Positions 33,818 to 52,511 of a stretch of DNA of 64,000 bases are shown in pieces. Location: the NCBI GenBank assembly GCA_024509875.1, contig JAMPIV010012221.1:372001-436000 (forward strand), read 5' to 3'. The notes under the pieces were generated by a model. That model searched no databases. It was not told where the DNA came from and saw only the letters and a program-made list of their open reading frames with translations. Each line of letters starts with the position of its first letter. Position 1 is the first letter of the stretch. A program made the position numbers and the translations under genes. The DNA comes from Oreohelix idahoensis (Eukaryota; Mollusca; Gastropoda; Stylommatophora; Oreohelicidae).

Positions 33818-35080
33818 TTGATTCTGGCATGATAAGATTGGATTTAGCTGTCAGGTTCATGAAGTGTTGATGTTGCTGCTGACTACTCAGTCAATTTGCG
33901 ATTTCTGTGGCGATGGCACGTCCCAAAACGTGAGTGCAAAGGTAACCGCTCCTGGTCAATGCGAAGATCTTCACATGCCATTGAAGGTAGGAGTCTAGTA
34001 TTAACTACACACTCTGAACCACAGGTTCATCTTCCAAACCGGTATGTAGACAGGTACCACAAATGGGGTCTTGTAGACTCGTACTTCAAATGGTTTAGTA
34101 CCCTCCTAATTTGCTAGGTTATATTTCATTTTTCGCTCCAAGCCTCCACAATGTGTTTCCGACAAAAATTCCAGTCAGAACAAATGTATATTTCCTGCTC
34201 TCATTTGATCCAATCCATGAGCAAGAATGAAGCGGGTCGGGGCGTTGGTTATTACTTCCCTCTCATGTTTTAAAATATCATTAAAAAATTTTAACACATG
34301 ACCTAATCTCCATATACGAAAGTGTCACCGCTAATTTGTCTACCCAGACGGGTTTCTTTGTAATAATTATTACAGAAACTTTGGGACGGAAGTGCTTATG
34401 CAATTATCACCCGTACTTTAATCTGGTCACCAGAAACATAAGCTGCGACGTAACACAGACATTTTTTACAGACAACAATATGTTCTGCCTTTTGTAGTCT
34501 GCCGCTTTATTGTCACGATGAGCGGTCAACACCACATGCATTTAATCTCTGTGTCTGGGTGGGCGGAAATGAATTACGTAACAAGTCAACAATCATTTTA
34601 CGGCCATCGTATCTTGCCTTTCTGGGTTCACTCGCTCGGCGATAAAATTAATGTGCCCGACAGGAGTCAATTAGCCATAAAATGACATAATAGAAGTATA
34701 GAAAAAAGGTACCCAAATCTAAGGAGTGGCTGGGAATAATTTTATGTGCGTAAAAATGCATAAATAAATGTAGGAGAGAAAGAAAAGGTATAAAGGACGC
34801 GACCTAGTATCGTCACAATCTGTCTTGCAATCGTTTCCTGGTGCACATTCAGGAAAATACAGAAACGGCGCACATTGTACAGTGAAAGCTTAATTTAACA
34901 CCCATCAACATAGCACGAAGGTTTTTCAATTTTTTTATGGTGTATTGATCATTGAAATACGTGGAGTTTGACTAGTAAGGTTCAACGAAGCTGGAATGGA
35001 AAATAGTGAAATGACCCCATGAGAATAAGCGCCATCATCATCATCAGGTCATGCAGCAGAAAGACCACAACATAATTCTT
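33818..35080. other. Intergenic DNA, nothing recognised
   Basis: No conserved motif, repeat boundary or plausible gene was seen. Confidence 0.45.
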
Positions 35081-35160
35081 GTAAACATCCCCCCCCCCAA
35101 CTCCCCCCCTCCTCCCTCAGGGTGGTTGGAATACACGATTCTGTATTTTTTAAAACCAAG

Positions 35161-35266
35161 AGGGGGAGAGAGAGAAAGAGAAAGAGATAGAGCGAGAGAG
35201 AGAGAAGATTCTGTATTAACAAAAAACCAAGAGGGGGAGGGGGAGAGAGAGAGTGTGAGAGAAAGA

Positions 35267-35359
<93 letters not shown>
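35161..35359. repeat. (GA)n microsatellite, partly duplicated flank
   Basis: About 80 bases of pure GA are preceded by imperfect GA. The short block gattctgtatt followed by aaaaccaagagggggag occurs twice (35140-35170 and 35209-35240), indicating a local duplication. Confidence 0.92.
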
Positions 35360-35361
<2 letters not shown>

Positions 35362-35739
35362 GTCAATCTGAGAATGTCGTAACAAGAAAGAATTGTATGT
35401 TCGTCTGCCTGAAATTACCAGACTGAAAGCATTCTCGAAAACTCTACAATTAATCTTGTTGCTTCTCTAGTGCCATCAGCGAAGTGGTCGTTAGGGCACG
35501 TTGTGGTCGCAAGCTTGATTGTTCGTTCCTACTTCTGTCTGTTCACATCCAACAGCTGCATCTCTGAGAAAAGTTTTGCCTGAAAAAGCTTGAAGAATTA
35601 CCATTTCTTCTTTACCCCAGCCAGTATTGTGAACAGGGCAGTCTTTGAACAATGCCTATAGTTTTATTGTTGTTGGTGTTTGTGTTCGCTCGACCATATC
35701 TCACTCTCACGTGCTAGTCATTTTTTGAGCGGTATGGAC

Positions 35740-35815
35740 GTTGTGTCGTAGTTTACAGCTCAGCTGCGATATCTGCGCCTTTCGGCCTGACACATCCGAT
35801 TTCAGAGCGCAATTT
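35740..35815 (-). repeat. Inverted copy of the dispersed repeat at 16040
   Basis: The minus strand reads gtgtcaggccgaaaggcgca and then gatatcgcagctgagctgta, closely matching 16062-16115. Confidence 0.55.
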
Positions 35816-36249
35816 TTAAGGGTTTGCTTTCCCTGCCACCACACGCCTACATGTAAGCTTTACATCATGTCCATACAATAGTGCAGTGAGATGACCGCCC
35901 CAGTGCACGTCTTTTGAGCTGACATGCAACTCTACCTTATCGCCGTAATGAGAGGCTCCCTTTTAAGGGAAACCACACACAGCCCTGTGAGGCAGCTTTC
36001 GCCGAAGGGAGCCTATGCTTTTGAAACATGACTTTTGTGTATATTTTATTGCAACTGTAAAAAAAAGTGATTGTATACCGTCACAGACTGCCACAACAAT
36101 GTCCATCATGTTATCATTTGTAATATGAAACATGCACATATTCCAACAATGTTTACAATCTTTTTGTTTCCATATTTTACATTTCATGTTAGCCAAGCTT
36201 TTGAATTTTTAGTTTACATTTCAAATTGAAGAACATTGTTACATTTTAT

Positions 36250-36530
36250 TCCAGTATCATAATTTCGTCGTCATCATCTTCATCACCATCTTCATTATCA
36301 TCATCAGCATCATCATCCTGATCTTCACCATAATCATCATCATGTTCTTCACCATGATCATCATCATGTTCTTCACCATGATCATTATCTTCATCATTAT
36401 CATCATCATAATCATCATGAACTTCACCATCGTCATCATCATCATCATCATGATCATCACCATCATCATCTTCATCATCATTTTCATCATTATCGTAATT
36501 ATCTTCACCATCATCATCATCAATTTCCAT
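36250..36530. repeat. Degenerate (ATC)n low-complexity tract
   Basis: Alternating cat/catcat/ttcacc triplets over about 280 bases. It gives an Asp/Glu-rich frame on the minus strand that is explained by the repeat itself. Confidence 0.85.
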
Positions 36531-36574
36531 TGTAGTTGAAGGATGGAACCACCACTACAGATATGAGACATTGC

Positions 36575-36770
36575 CTGAAGACTGCACCAAAACATTTATG
36601 TACTCTTGCAGTGGTTGTTTCTGTAAGAATTTCTGTTATATGACAAGTTTAACAGCCCTTTTGAACGAAGCTATATTAGGTGCCTCTTACGACATGCCAG
36701 AGGAAACAGAAGTACTATTCATGTTTATCTCATTAGTGACGCCCGTGGAGCATCATGGCGCTAAACATTG
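36575..36770 (+). repeat. Dispersed GC-rich repeat, copy 5
   Basis: Blocks gtactcttgcagtggttgtt, ttaggtgcctcttacgacat, gccagagg and a cattagtgacgcccgtgga-type segment match the family in order. Confidence 0.55.
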
Positions 36771-39317
<2,547 letters not shown>

Positions 39318-39322
39318 ACAGT

Positions 39323-41728
39323 TGTCGTGAAATATTCTAATCCACATATATAAATTATCAGGTAAATATAAAGCCTAACAAATACATTTAATAAAGAAAA
39401 GAAAAATGGTAAAGAACAGTGCTGTCACAATGACTGTACTCGAAATCCCCTTTGTTTTATGCTTCGTCTGCAAATTGTAACGTTTCCACGTTAAATATAA
39501 GCCACTGCATAAATACAAGCGTTTCCACAACACATTAAAACGGGTATTGCATTTCTAAGAAAAACATTGAGAGGCACACTGCGTAATGACCTAAATTAAT
39601 CCTAACATTAATTATACTACGTTACCAAAACGAACGAACAGATGGACTCAAATAGAAAGAGAGAGGGGCGAATGAAAGCAAGGACACATGCAACACTAAA
39701 CTCGCGTCGCGCGATACACAATTACTACTATCACGCGTGTAAGGCCACATGCACTAACTTTTTTTTTCAGACGGACAGTGATAAAAACACTAACCTTCCC
39801 AGAGTTAGGTTTTAAAAACCTGGAAAACGCTTATTAGAAAAGATGACATTAGATGGGTTTACGTTTGAAAACATTACAGTACCCAGACAGCACATCTTCG
39901 AAACAGGAGGTAGAAGAAATTGCATATTTTGAACGCAGCCACTTAGCTCTTTTAAATTTGTATATTTGGGTTCCTTAGGGCTTGCTGACAAAGAATATGT
40001 AAAACGTTACGCAAATAGTCTAGGAATTACCAAATTATAACCAAAATAAAATAGTGGGGGTGCCTGACTGCATGAAATCATTTCTGCTCATAAAATTTTT
40101 TTATAACGTGTTTGAAAAAAACCTTACGTTACGGAAATAGCCTACCATGTTAACTCCAAATTGATTGGAGCGCAACAAATATAAGACTAAACACGATTGG
40201 TCGGGCTATAAATACTATCTTGTGTTGTTATGGGAAACGAATAGAAGGGGTACTTTTTTGAAAAGATGTGGGGACGTGGTTTCATTGGGTAGAGCTGCGA
40301 ATATACTTGATTCAGAGCGTCTGTTCATTGCCACATCTTGTAATAAACCTACTAAGAAGCAGTACGTTGAGCACCAGTGTATATTTTATATAAAATAAAG
40401 CCTGGAACATCGGCAGATCGGAGTTGTGCTATATTCATTGCCAGTCAACGAAACTGTTTATTATTCTATGAATTGTGGTAAGCTTGAAATATTCAATATC
40501 TTTTAATGAAAATTGAATGTAAATTGTTAATTTATGCCTGTATATATGTGTAGTTCAGTAGCGAACATGATGTAAAGCCTATAATGCTCCAGCCTGAACA
40601 GAAGGTGTCGGAGGAAAGTAAAACTGCATGGAATGGCCAAACAGTACACTGACACCTAGATTATTGATTAGACAGAAATAATGCTGGAATTGCAGAGGCG
40701 TAGTAACCATTAGGGAGGGAAATACTGGTATAAAATATTTCAGATGAAGCTGACAGTTGGCCTAACGCTCTGAACTCAATGTTTGTGATGTATTGTGCTC
40801 CGTGTAGAAAGAGAGTATAAATTAGTTATGACGTAGAAGGTACATCCTTCTTGTTTTCAGGGACAGTGGTCTTAAAGTTATTGAGCTGCGCCTGGTCAGA
40901 GCTTTGCTGAAGCCAGAGGTGGACAGCATACTCCTTGGTCCTATATAGCAACCAGTGGGGTGGCTCCAGAACTCATCGAGCAGAGGAGCCTTTTTCTGCA
41001 GTCATCACTCAAGATAAGAGAGTGTGGCCATGGAGCTCAACATTATGTACCCCCATCTTAAAATGACAGTGTAAAATACAATTAAGAGGGGAATTTAATT
41101 GTTTTAATATCAGGAACTGAGAACATCTCCAATACTAGTTCCAATAAAGACAAACTATTGAAGTCATGATGACAAATACCAACAGAGCTTGAACAAAACA
41201 AAACCAGTATTACCTTATATTACTACTACACCACTGACACACATAGGATACTATTAAAAATACATGTCACTACAAGATTCATATTGAGAAATTCTGTACA
41301 TATAACTTGTAATTAAAATTGATTGTGATTCCTGGTTCCATTTGTATTTGAATCAGGACACATATTCATTCATGACAGCACTGAATACATATTGTTATTT
41401 GAAAAGTTATCAGTGACTCCTTTAAGATATCCTTGTAGAGTGTTTTATGTATGTGAGTGTCACAGTGTTGTCAAGTGTGGTGGAATAAATTAAATTGTTT
41501 ATCTGTCTGTTGTTGTTATGACTTACACTTCATCATACACATACCCTAGACATATAACGTAGTCATCACACTATTCCAGAATAATTCTGACTGAGGTATA
41601 CATATATGTGGCAGCAAGTAAGGTTATCTATAATACACTACTCTTATTAGATATAGATACCTTCACAGCTGATCTCAGTCAGTACACTAAGTCCCCTATA
41701 AATATTTATAACATCCCACTTTACCACA
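39323..41728 (+). mobile_element. D: solo LTR of the Gmr1-like family
   Basis: A complete LTR of 2406 bp from TGTCGTGAAATATTC to CACTTTACCACA, with no internal region. It is flanked by the perfect 5-bp duplication acagt at 39318-39322 and 41729-41733. It resembles the LTRs of E more than those of C (shared blocks such as gtttccacaacacattaaaa). Several indels have broken the antisense frame seen in the other LTRs. A solo LTR arises by recombination between the two LTRs of one element. Confidence 0.93.
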
Positions 41729-41736
41729 ACAGTATA

Positions 41737-41738
<2 letters not shown>

Positions 41739-41834
<96 letters not shown>

Positions 41835-41837
41835 GTA

Positions 41838-41881
<44 letters not shown>

Positions 41882-41890
41882 TATATAATA
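41739..41890. repeat. (TA)n microsatellite, interrupted
   Basis: Two TA blocks (41739-41834 and 41841-41876) directly follow the solo LTR duplication. Confidence 0.93.
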
Positions 41891-44839
<2,949 letters not shown>

Positions 44840-45393
44840 ACCATCTTTCATGTGCTTGAGTGCGTGTGTTATTTTAGTTTTTTAAAATTCGGTGAAGTAT
44901 TTGCATTCTCGTGGCGAGGCAATAGACTTTTTACAAAGACTAACGTCCACACGTGATATCAGAATTACAATTAAAAAATAAGTGAAAATTGGCAAGTGCA
45001 GCGCTGAAATGTACAGCGTCACTAGGTGACTACTGCAGTGTAACGATTTTGAATTATCAGCAACGTCCGTGACACAAATTAGCAAATGAATGCTGGAGAT
45101 CTACATGTAGGCCATCATTGTTTGTTCATTATGATATCAAATTCCGAGGGAAATCAATAACATTACTACATTAATGTCTCAGGCATGCTCATTATTTCTT
45201 CACAGATTATGACATTACGTATCGATCTACCAACGCTACCAGTCTAAGGGGGCGGTTCTTCACCTTCGGTAATGGTTTAAGCTCTGCTCGGAATGGTCGC
45301 CGTGGGGAAAGGGTATGCAAAACAATTGCAAAATAGAGAATTTTTATCAAGTGAATTCACGATCTGCAAACAAGATATCCCAAGCCACTGATC

Positions 45394-45535
45394 AGAAAAT
45401 TAAGTACAGATTAACTTGTCATACAGTGAGAAAACCGATACCTAGTGTAACTCATCAGGCATTCAGTTGGAAACCGCAGGGTAAGATGAAGAGTGGAAGA
45501 CAAAAGGATATGTGTAAATCATTGCAGAAATGAAA
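45394..45535 (+). pseudogene. LINE RT C-terminal scrap, plus strand
   Basis: The plus frame reads HTVRKPIPSVTHQAFSWKPQ followed by GKMKSGRQ. This parallels the IGHTLRK...WNPQGKK segment at 33.6 kb in the opposite orientation. It is short and isolated. Confidence 0.5.
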
Positions 45536-45587
45536 GGTGGAGACCTCTTCTTCTTCCCTGTCGCCCTCTGTGCAATACGGAGCCACC

Positions 45588-45800
45588 ATTGCAGCTGATC
45601 CCCTTGTTGATAGCCTGCATGGCAGCATTCATACGCCCTTACAGTGATGGTCTTTGCAGCAATATCTTTCACATGATAAGGTTGCCAGCCCCACGGACAT
45701 CCTCATATAAGTTGCCGCTTAGGTCATGCTTGATGGACCAGTACTTCTATTCTTTCTGTTGTCTCGTCAGTGACCTCCGAGAACTACACGGGTCGAAAGA
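45588..45800 (+). repeat. Dispersed GC-rich repeat, copy 6
   Basis: Contains gcagctgatccccttgttga, a catgataaggttgccagcccc-type block, acatcctcatataagttgcc and gaactacacggg in the family order. Confidence 0.6.
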
Positions 45801-46186
45801 CAGAGTTTATATGTGGACAAGTAATAATGATGACATGGTGGAGGAACGCGATGGACATAAACCTGCGTGTTAAAGTTTATTTTTTTAAAACAACCTCAGC
45901 AGGCCACACAGGCCGTCACTTCTGCTGCTGTGTAAATGGGTGAATCTTCTATAAGTGCGAATGTCATAAGTTCGTGCATACCTAACCACACTGCGATCAC
46001 ACACCACAGAAATGTAGGGGTCAAGAAATCTTGAAACTAGTTTGAACGTTATACAGTTTATTGACGACACGGTAACGTAGACATCATGGCAAAACGGTTC
46101 TCAGCATAATCATGAAGCATCAGGTAAGTAAATCCATAGAAACTTAGTCACAGGCACAAAATCCGAAGTACATAGGCTGTAGAACC

Positions 46187-46410
46187 CAGCAGCTCACATT
46201 TTATAGCAATACAGCCAAAAATATCCATCAAAAGGACTGCATACATCGCAGTTCACAGCAGCTCACATTTCATAGTAATACAGCAAAAATATCCATCAAA
46301 AGGACTGCATACATCGCAGTTCACAGCAGCTCTCATTTCATAGTAATACAGCAAAAATATCCATCAAAAAGGACTGCATACATCGCAATTCACAGCAGCT
46401 CTCGACACAG
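46187..46410 (+). repeat. 69-bp tandem repeat, three copies plus partial
   Basis: The unit begins cagcagctcacatttcatag and includes atccatcaaaaggactgcat. Copies start at 46187, 46256, 46324 and, partially, 46393. Confidence 0.88.
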
Positions 46411-46873
46411 TATTATAACAGTAAATCCATGCAATAACTATTCATCAAACGGTTGCACACAGCAACTCTGAGCACAATATATCTATTCCAATCACAGGAG
46501 AAAATCCATCATAAGAAATGTGAATCATAATAATAATGGCTGGTACAATCCATGGCCTCAAAAGATATCTTCAATATCAAACTCTCCCCTACACAGGAAA
46601 AAAAAACACACTGGAACGCACTGTCATAAAATTAACAAGTGATACAACGTAAAAATATCTCCAAAGGATAAAATGTAAGGATAAAAACATAATGCGTAAG
46701 CTGCTGATAGTACATGATCGCCCTGACCGCGGGTCATCACCCTCCATAAAAATTGACTTGTTAGACGGGAAATCAAAACGGTTACCATTTGGAGGGATGA
46801 GAACGGCGGATCAAAAGGAAAAAAAATATGACTGGAAAAAATTGCGTGAGACTAGCAAGGCTAAGGAGACGCA

Positions 46874-46952
<79 letters not shown>

Positions 46953-47125
46953 AACGGAGGAAAAAAGTCACGTTCCCCAAGTTGACAGAAGGGACCCTGG
47001 ATATGATACGCCACAGTCATTTATTGGACGCTTTTGCGATACCAAGCCTTTTATTGGAATTCAGCGGCTAAACGCAGATGCTTGAAATATTACAAAATTT
47101 AAAAAGTAACTTTTCTTAATATTAA
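46411..47125. other. Intergenic DNA with a 75-base poly-G run
   Basis: Nothing coding is recognised. The poly-G tract at 46877-46951 generates false polyglycine and polyproline frames. Confidence 0.5.
46877..46951. repeat. Poly-G homopolymer, 75 bases
   Basis: Seventy-five consecutive G residues, preceded by gcaatt and followed by aaacggagg. Real length may differ because such runs are hard to sequence. Confidence 0.85.
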
Positions 47126-48983
47126 TGTTAGGAATATAAAAATTAGCTGGCCGGATGGCCCATTCTGAGCAGTGAAATAATATGTTTTTAATTTTACAGA
47201 CGGATAGATAATAATGAAAATAATGACAAAAGACAGTGTTGTTCACAACAGCGAAAGACTGCATTGAATCAAAAGTGTCGCTATTTGCACAAAAATCGCG
47301 ACCTTGAGACGCAGGTGTTCAAATCTACTTAGCATGGAAGAGAAGGGATATTGGTGGAAGCTGTGTCTAAAAATAACTTTTATCGACAAAATTTTGGAGG
47401 GGAGAGAAAGGTTGGTTCAAAAATCAAGTACGTTTTTGGGAAAACGCAAGTAGAGACGGACAGACTAACAGATAAAAATCCATACTTGACTGAAGCATGA
47501 CTGAAATGACTTTAGTGTAGGAAATTTGAATTTAAAAAAAACCAAGGCATTGATTGGCCACAGACAATCATATTATCCGCGCTCAGACGAGCTTTTTTGC
47601 CATTCCTCAATAGTTGTCCAGTGATAGACACAGTAAATTTCAAGTGTGGTGATTTCCAAATGAAATAAATTGAAATAAGTTCAGGGACGCCATACTATAG
47701 CCAGCAGCTCAGCTGAGTTTTGCTAGCATTTCTGTGTTCTTTATTCATAATCTGGTAAGATTGAAATTATTTCTTTGTATATTTTGAATATTGTTTAATG
47801 TTCGAGTGATTTGATACTGCCATATCGAAATCTAGCCTTACAAACAAGTAAGGATTCGCTCTGGACCCCCCGCCCTAGTTCAGGGTCTAGGGACAAACAA
47901 TATATAAACTACAGCAAGGTTTAGGAAGGGGTGATCAAGTGTTGAGAACAGTGAATCATATCACCTATCCTATTCTATGGCAGTGAGATAATGCACCTAT
48001 TTCAGAATCTGTAGACTGGGGAAACTTACCCTATGCGAAACCAACTAGGTAAGATGTGCTGTCTGGTCAGAGAGAACTGACCCTGTTTATGTGGTGTTAT
48101 TGTAATTTGTTATGTGTAGAAGTGGCTTATTAGGTAAGGTTCTGAGCAAAAACCAATACTTTATTTCAGAGCTGTGAGTTCGATCTTGACACTAAGGTGG
48201 TGTCAAATGCTGATTAATAATTGAAGTGAGGACCCGTGCAGGGTACATTTCGACAGAACATCTGTGTATTGCTCAAGCACGGAGAGGTGGGGCCATCATA
48301 TTCCAGCACCAGAACAAATCTGGCAAAGTTAAGTAGGCTAGCTGGCCTGCTGAACTTACACCAACTTCATAAAACTAGCACCCAAGAGAATTTACTACTG
48401 AAGCATCCCATTTCCTTCCATCATTAATGGACAATGCTGTGTAGACATAAACAGGGAGGGATGAAGCCACCCCAACAGCACATCCATTCATAGTTTTCCC
48501 AGGAAAATTAACATTACGAACAGTAATACTATAATTAATCTTGAAGATTGCATATGTAAACATCTTTCATTTAACATGCCATTTATTCATGCCATTCATT
48601 CATAAATTTCAAAATCTTTGCATAAGTTCTGGCCAAAATAAAACCTTGGTTCAGAACAAATAAATTTAAAAAAAGATTTTCTATTCTAAATTTAACCAGC
48701 TGAATTTAGTTCATTGTGTTATAAATTTTATTGATAGTATTAGACTTAATTAATATCTGTGGGTGTGTGTATATGTCCATACAACACATTGCATTCAGTA
48801 CCCTAGATTTTAACGTAGCCACATTCATTAGTAAAAAAAGATATGTGTGAGGTCATAAAGTGGTAGCACGAAAGGGCCTTCTGTATATTCACAGTTACAA
48901 TTATCTCAGGAGCCTTCACAGCTGACCTCACGCATCACACTAGGTGATAACACCACCATACAATACCATCAAAATCCACTACA
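47126..48983 (+). repeat. Element F 5' LTR, left boundary uncertain
   Basis: The right boundary is placed by analogy: aatccactaca is followed by tatat and a tggggtcttgtcc primer site, as in C and E. The left boundary at tgttaggaatataaaaatta is a guess from weak likeness to TGTCGTGGAATATTC. Internally, atttctgtgttctttattca near 47735 resembles the tctgtgtttattctatga block of E's LTR. The partner 3' LTR is outside the window, so the length cannot be verified. Confidence 0.4.
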
Positions 48984-48988
48984 TATAT

Positions 48989-49004
48989 TGGGGTCTTGTC
49001 CAGG
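48989..49004 (+). promoter_or_regulatory. Primer-binding site of element F
   Basis: tggggtcttgtccagg lies five bases after the inferred LTR end and shares tggggtct with the sites of C and E. Confidence 0.55.
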
Positions 49005-49264
49005 GATAATTAGCATAAACAGTAATATAAGGATCTCCTGGTGGGAGAAATAAAATTAGGGGAACAAAATTGTAAAATTCCCTTAAAATTAAAAGTGTCC
49101 CTTTAAATTAAAAGGGCAATTAGAAGTTGGTGAATCTTCACAGCCAGTAATAATTAATTAGTTAACTGGTTAGTTAGAATTAGTTAGACTATAGTCATAA
49201 GAAGTACTTAGTGTATTTACTGGTTAGAGATTTATCTTGTATATTATTATATTGTCTAAAAAGT

Positions 49265-51285
49265 ATGGCGGAGCTAGCAAATTTCCGATCAGCTGCTGTG
49301 CTGACCGCAAAGGAGATGGGAATGGATGGTCAGATTTTAATTCAATACGTAACGGCTGAATGTGATAAATATATTGAAAGGGAAGATAGAAAGGTAGCTG
49401 AAGAGAAGAGGTTACAAATTGAGGCGGATAGAGAAATTAAGAGGCTGCAGATTGAGGCAGAAGACAAACGACAGCAAAGGGAGGCAGAAGAAAAAAGATT
49501 GACTGCCGAAAGGGAGGCAGAAGATAGAAGGTTGCAAAGGGAGCACGAATTACGACTAAGGGAGCTGGAATTACAAGGCCAGGCTCCTGAAAATGGTGCC
49601 AGCCCTTTTGCCTCAGATGCTACGCCCAGTCTGGGAGCCTCAAACTCAGCTATGGGGTTTCATTTAGACCATTTTGTTGAAAAAGACGATGACATAGAGG
49701 GGTACCTAGGACGTTTTGAGTTATTAGCTACTACATATGGGTTAGAGAGAGAGAGGTGGAGTTTAAAGTTATCACAAGGACTGAGAGGTACTTCTTATGA
49801 AGTCTTTGCTAAAATGAACAGGGAAGACCAAGACAATTATGACATGTTAAAGCAGGCTTTGTTATTAAGGTACGAGAAGAATGGTGAATTTTATCGTAAG
49901 AAATTTAGAAATGCCAAACTGTTGTCTGGGGAGACATACCACCAATTCTCTGCTAGACTGGAAACCTATTTGGAGAAATGGACTGCTCTGGGGAAGACCC
50001 AAGATCTTAAAGAAATGATCATGATTGAGCAATTGAGAGAGTCCATGGCTCCAGACATGAGAAAATTTCTCATGGAACAAGGTGCAGAGAAGTTGGGAGA
50101 GGTTTTAAATGTCGCTGAGAGGTATCAGGCAGCCCAGGCAGAGGTAAGTGGTGCTAAAAAGAAGCACATAGATAATTTTAAAGCTCCACAGCAATTTAAT
50201 AAATTTGATAATAGAGAGCAGGGAAATAAAAGTAGGACAAACTTTGAGCGGCCAAGAAATGACTATCGCGACAGAAACTCACAGTTCAATGACCAAAAGT
50301 TCAATGAAAGAAAACCGTTGAACCAAGGAAAAAGATGGTGTAAATGGTGCAAGAAAGATAACCATAACACCGAATTTTGTAGAAGGAATCCTTCAAACAT
50401 TGCTGCAATGAAGTCGGGGACGCAAAGATTAAAGGTTAATCCTAATGGACAACAGGAACCTTATCACCCCCCAGTTTGTGAGGATGTTGTTTGTAATGGG
50501 GTCACCATAAGGTGCCTTTATGATACAGGTTTGGATTATGATTCAGTTGTGAAGTCTAGCCTAGTGGACCCAAGTCAGTATACCACAGAAACAGTGGAAA
50601 TACAAGGGGCGACCAAGGACATACCACTCATGACACTTCCCATCGCAAGGATAACGGTGAAAACTCGCTATGTGGAAGGAGAAATCAGAGCAGCAGTGAT
50701 AGATGAACCAATCTACCCTCTGATATTGGGGTGTAGATACGTCTTCTTGGGGAATCCCGAGAAACCTGTGATCATGGCGACAGTGCAGACCAGGTCACAG
50801 AAGAAGGAGGAAGAAGGTGAACCTATAAATGCTCATCCAGAGGAGATGAGAAAGGCGCAGGCTGAGGATAGGACACTCAAGCCATGTTTTAAAAAATTGC
50901 CCAAATGCCACACACCTCCGAGCAAGGGGGAATATTTCATGAAGAACAAACTATTATACGGGAAGGCCGGAACTGGAACAAATGGTCACAACCAGCTGGT
51001 TCTTCCCACCTCATATAGAGATAAAGTGATGGAACTCGGGCATGCGATTCCCTTCAGTGGTCACATGGGGATCAGCGCCACAGGACAGCGTATAGCTTGT
51101 CATTACTTCTGGCCAGGGATAACGGAGGATATAAAAAGATATGTCAAATCCTGCCCTGAATGTCAAAGGGTAGCTCCAAAGCACTGGACTGCTCCTGCAA
51201 CTCTAGGGGAAATGCCCATAGTGGGAACACCTTTTGAGAGGGTTGCAGTGGATATTGTAGGACCTCTCACTCGGACCAAGAGGAG
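49265..51285 (+). CDS. gag-pol: Element F Gag-protease-integrase N-terminal part, interrupted by element E
   Basis: The start is ATG 49265 (MAELANFRSAAV), homologous to the Gag starts of C and E; the open frame extends further upstream without similarity. The order is coiled coil, SCAN-like capsid domain, CCHC knuckle (WCKWCKKDNHNTEFC), aspartic protease with DTG at 50522-50530 and the ILGCRYVF helper region, integrase HHCC domain ending in SCPEC, then the start of the core with the first catalytic Asp (VAVDIVGPL). Gag and Pol share one frame with no stop or shift. The frame is cut by E at 51285 and resumes at 61994 in the same frame. Confidence 0.92.
51281..51285 (+). repeat. Target-site duplication of element E, left copy
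   Basis: aggag precedes the TGTC of the 5' LTR of E and recurs at 61989-61993 right after the 3' LTR. The duplicated bases are coding sequence of element F. Confidence 0.95.
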
Positions 51286-52511
51286 TGTCGTGGAATATTC
51301 TAATCCACATATATAAATTATCAAGTAAATATAAAGCCTAATAAATACATATAATAAAGAAAGGAAGAAGAATGGTAAAGAACAGTGCTGTCACAATGAC
51401 AGTACTCGAAATCCCCTTTGTTTTATGCTTCGTCTGCAAATTGTAACGTTTCCACGTTAAATATAAGCCACTGCATAAATACAAGCGTTTCCACAACACA
51501 TTAAAACGGGTATTGCATTTCTAAGAAAAACATTGAGAGGCACAATGCGTAATGACCTAAATTAATCCTAACATTAATTATATTACGTTACCAAAACGAA
51601 CGAACAGATGGACTCAAATAGAAAGAGGGAGGGCTGAAAATCAGGAACGCATGCAAAATTGAACACGCGTCTCGCTATTAATGCCACCCCAACAAGCATA
51701 ACGCGATACACAATTACTACTATCACGCGTGTAAGGCCACATGCACTAACTTTTTCGGACGGACAGTGATAAAAACACTAACCTTCCCAGAGTTAGGTTT
51801 TAAAATCCTGAAAAACGCTTATAAGGAAAGATGACAATAGATGGGTTTACGTTTGAAAACATTACAGTACCCAGACAGCACATCTTCGAAACAGGAGGTA
51901 GAAGAAATTGCATATTTTGAACGCAGCCACTTGGCTCTTTTAAATTTGTATATTTGGGTTCCTTAGGGCTTGCTGACAAAGAATATGTAAAACGTTACGC
52001 AAATAGTCTAGGAATTAACAAGTTATAACCAAAATAAAATATTGGGGATGCCTGACAGCATGAAATCATTTCTGCTCATAAAATTTTTTTATAACGTGTT
52101 TGAAAAAAACCTTACGTACGGAAATAGCCTACCATGTAAACTCCAAATTGATTGGAGCGCAACAAATATAAGACTAAACACGATTGGTCGGACTATAAAT
52201 ACTATCTTTGGTTGTTAGGGGAGACGTAGGAAGGTAAAATTTTTTCAAACACTTGTCGAAACGTGGCTCCATTGGCCAGACTCGCTGATATAATCACTTA
52301 GGAGCGTTAGTTCGAGACCACTAGTTCAAATAAGCTTGATAAAGCAACAGTGCGTTGAAGCCAGCTCATATTTTTGCTAAATAAAAGCCTGGAACATAAG
52401 CAGATGGGAATTTGTGCCAGTATTTGTGCCAGAATTCATTGCTATCAACGTATCTGTGTTTATTCTATGAATTGTGGTAAGCTTGAAACATTCAGTATCT
52501 TTTAATGAAAA

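Noticed and set aside
36246..36530. Asp/Glu-rich minus-strand frame of 94 codons
   Set aside because: Explained by degenerate ATC triplets; all three frames show equally repetitive products, so it is not evidence of a gene.
46692..47085. Polyglycine and polyproline frames
   Set aside because: Produced by the 75-base G run.
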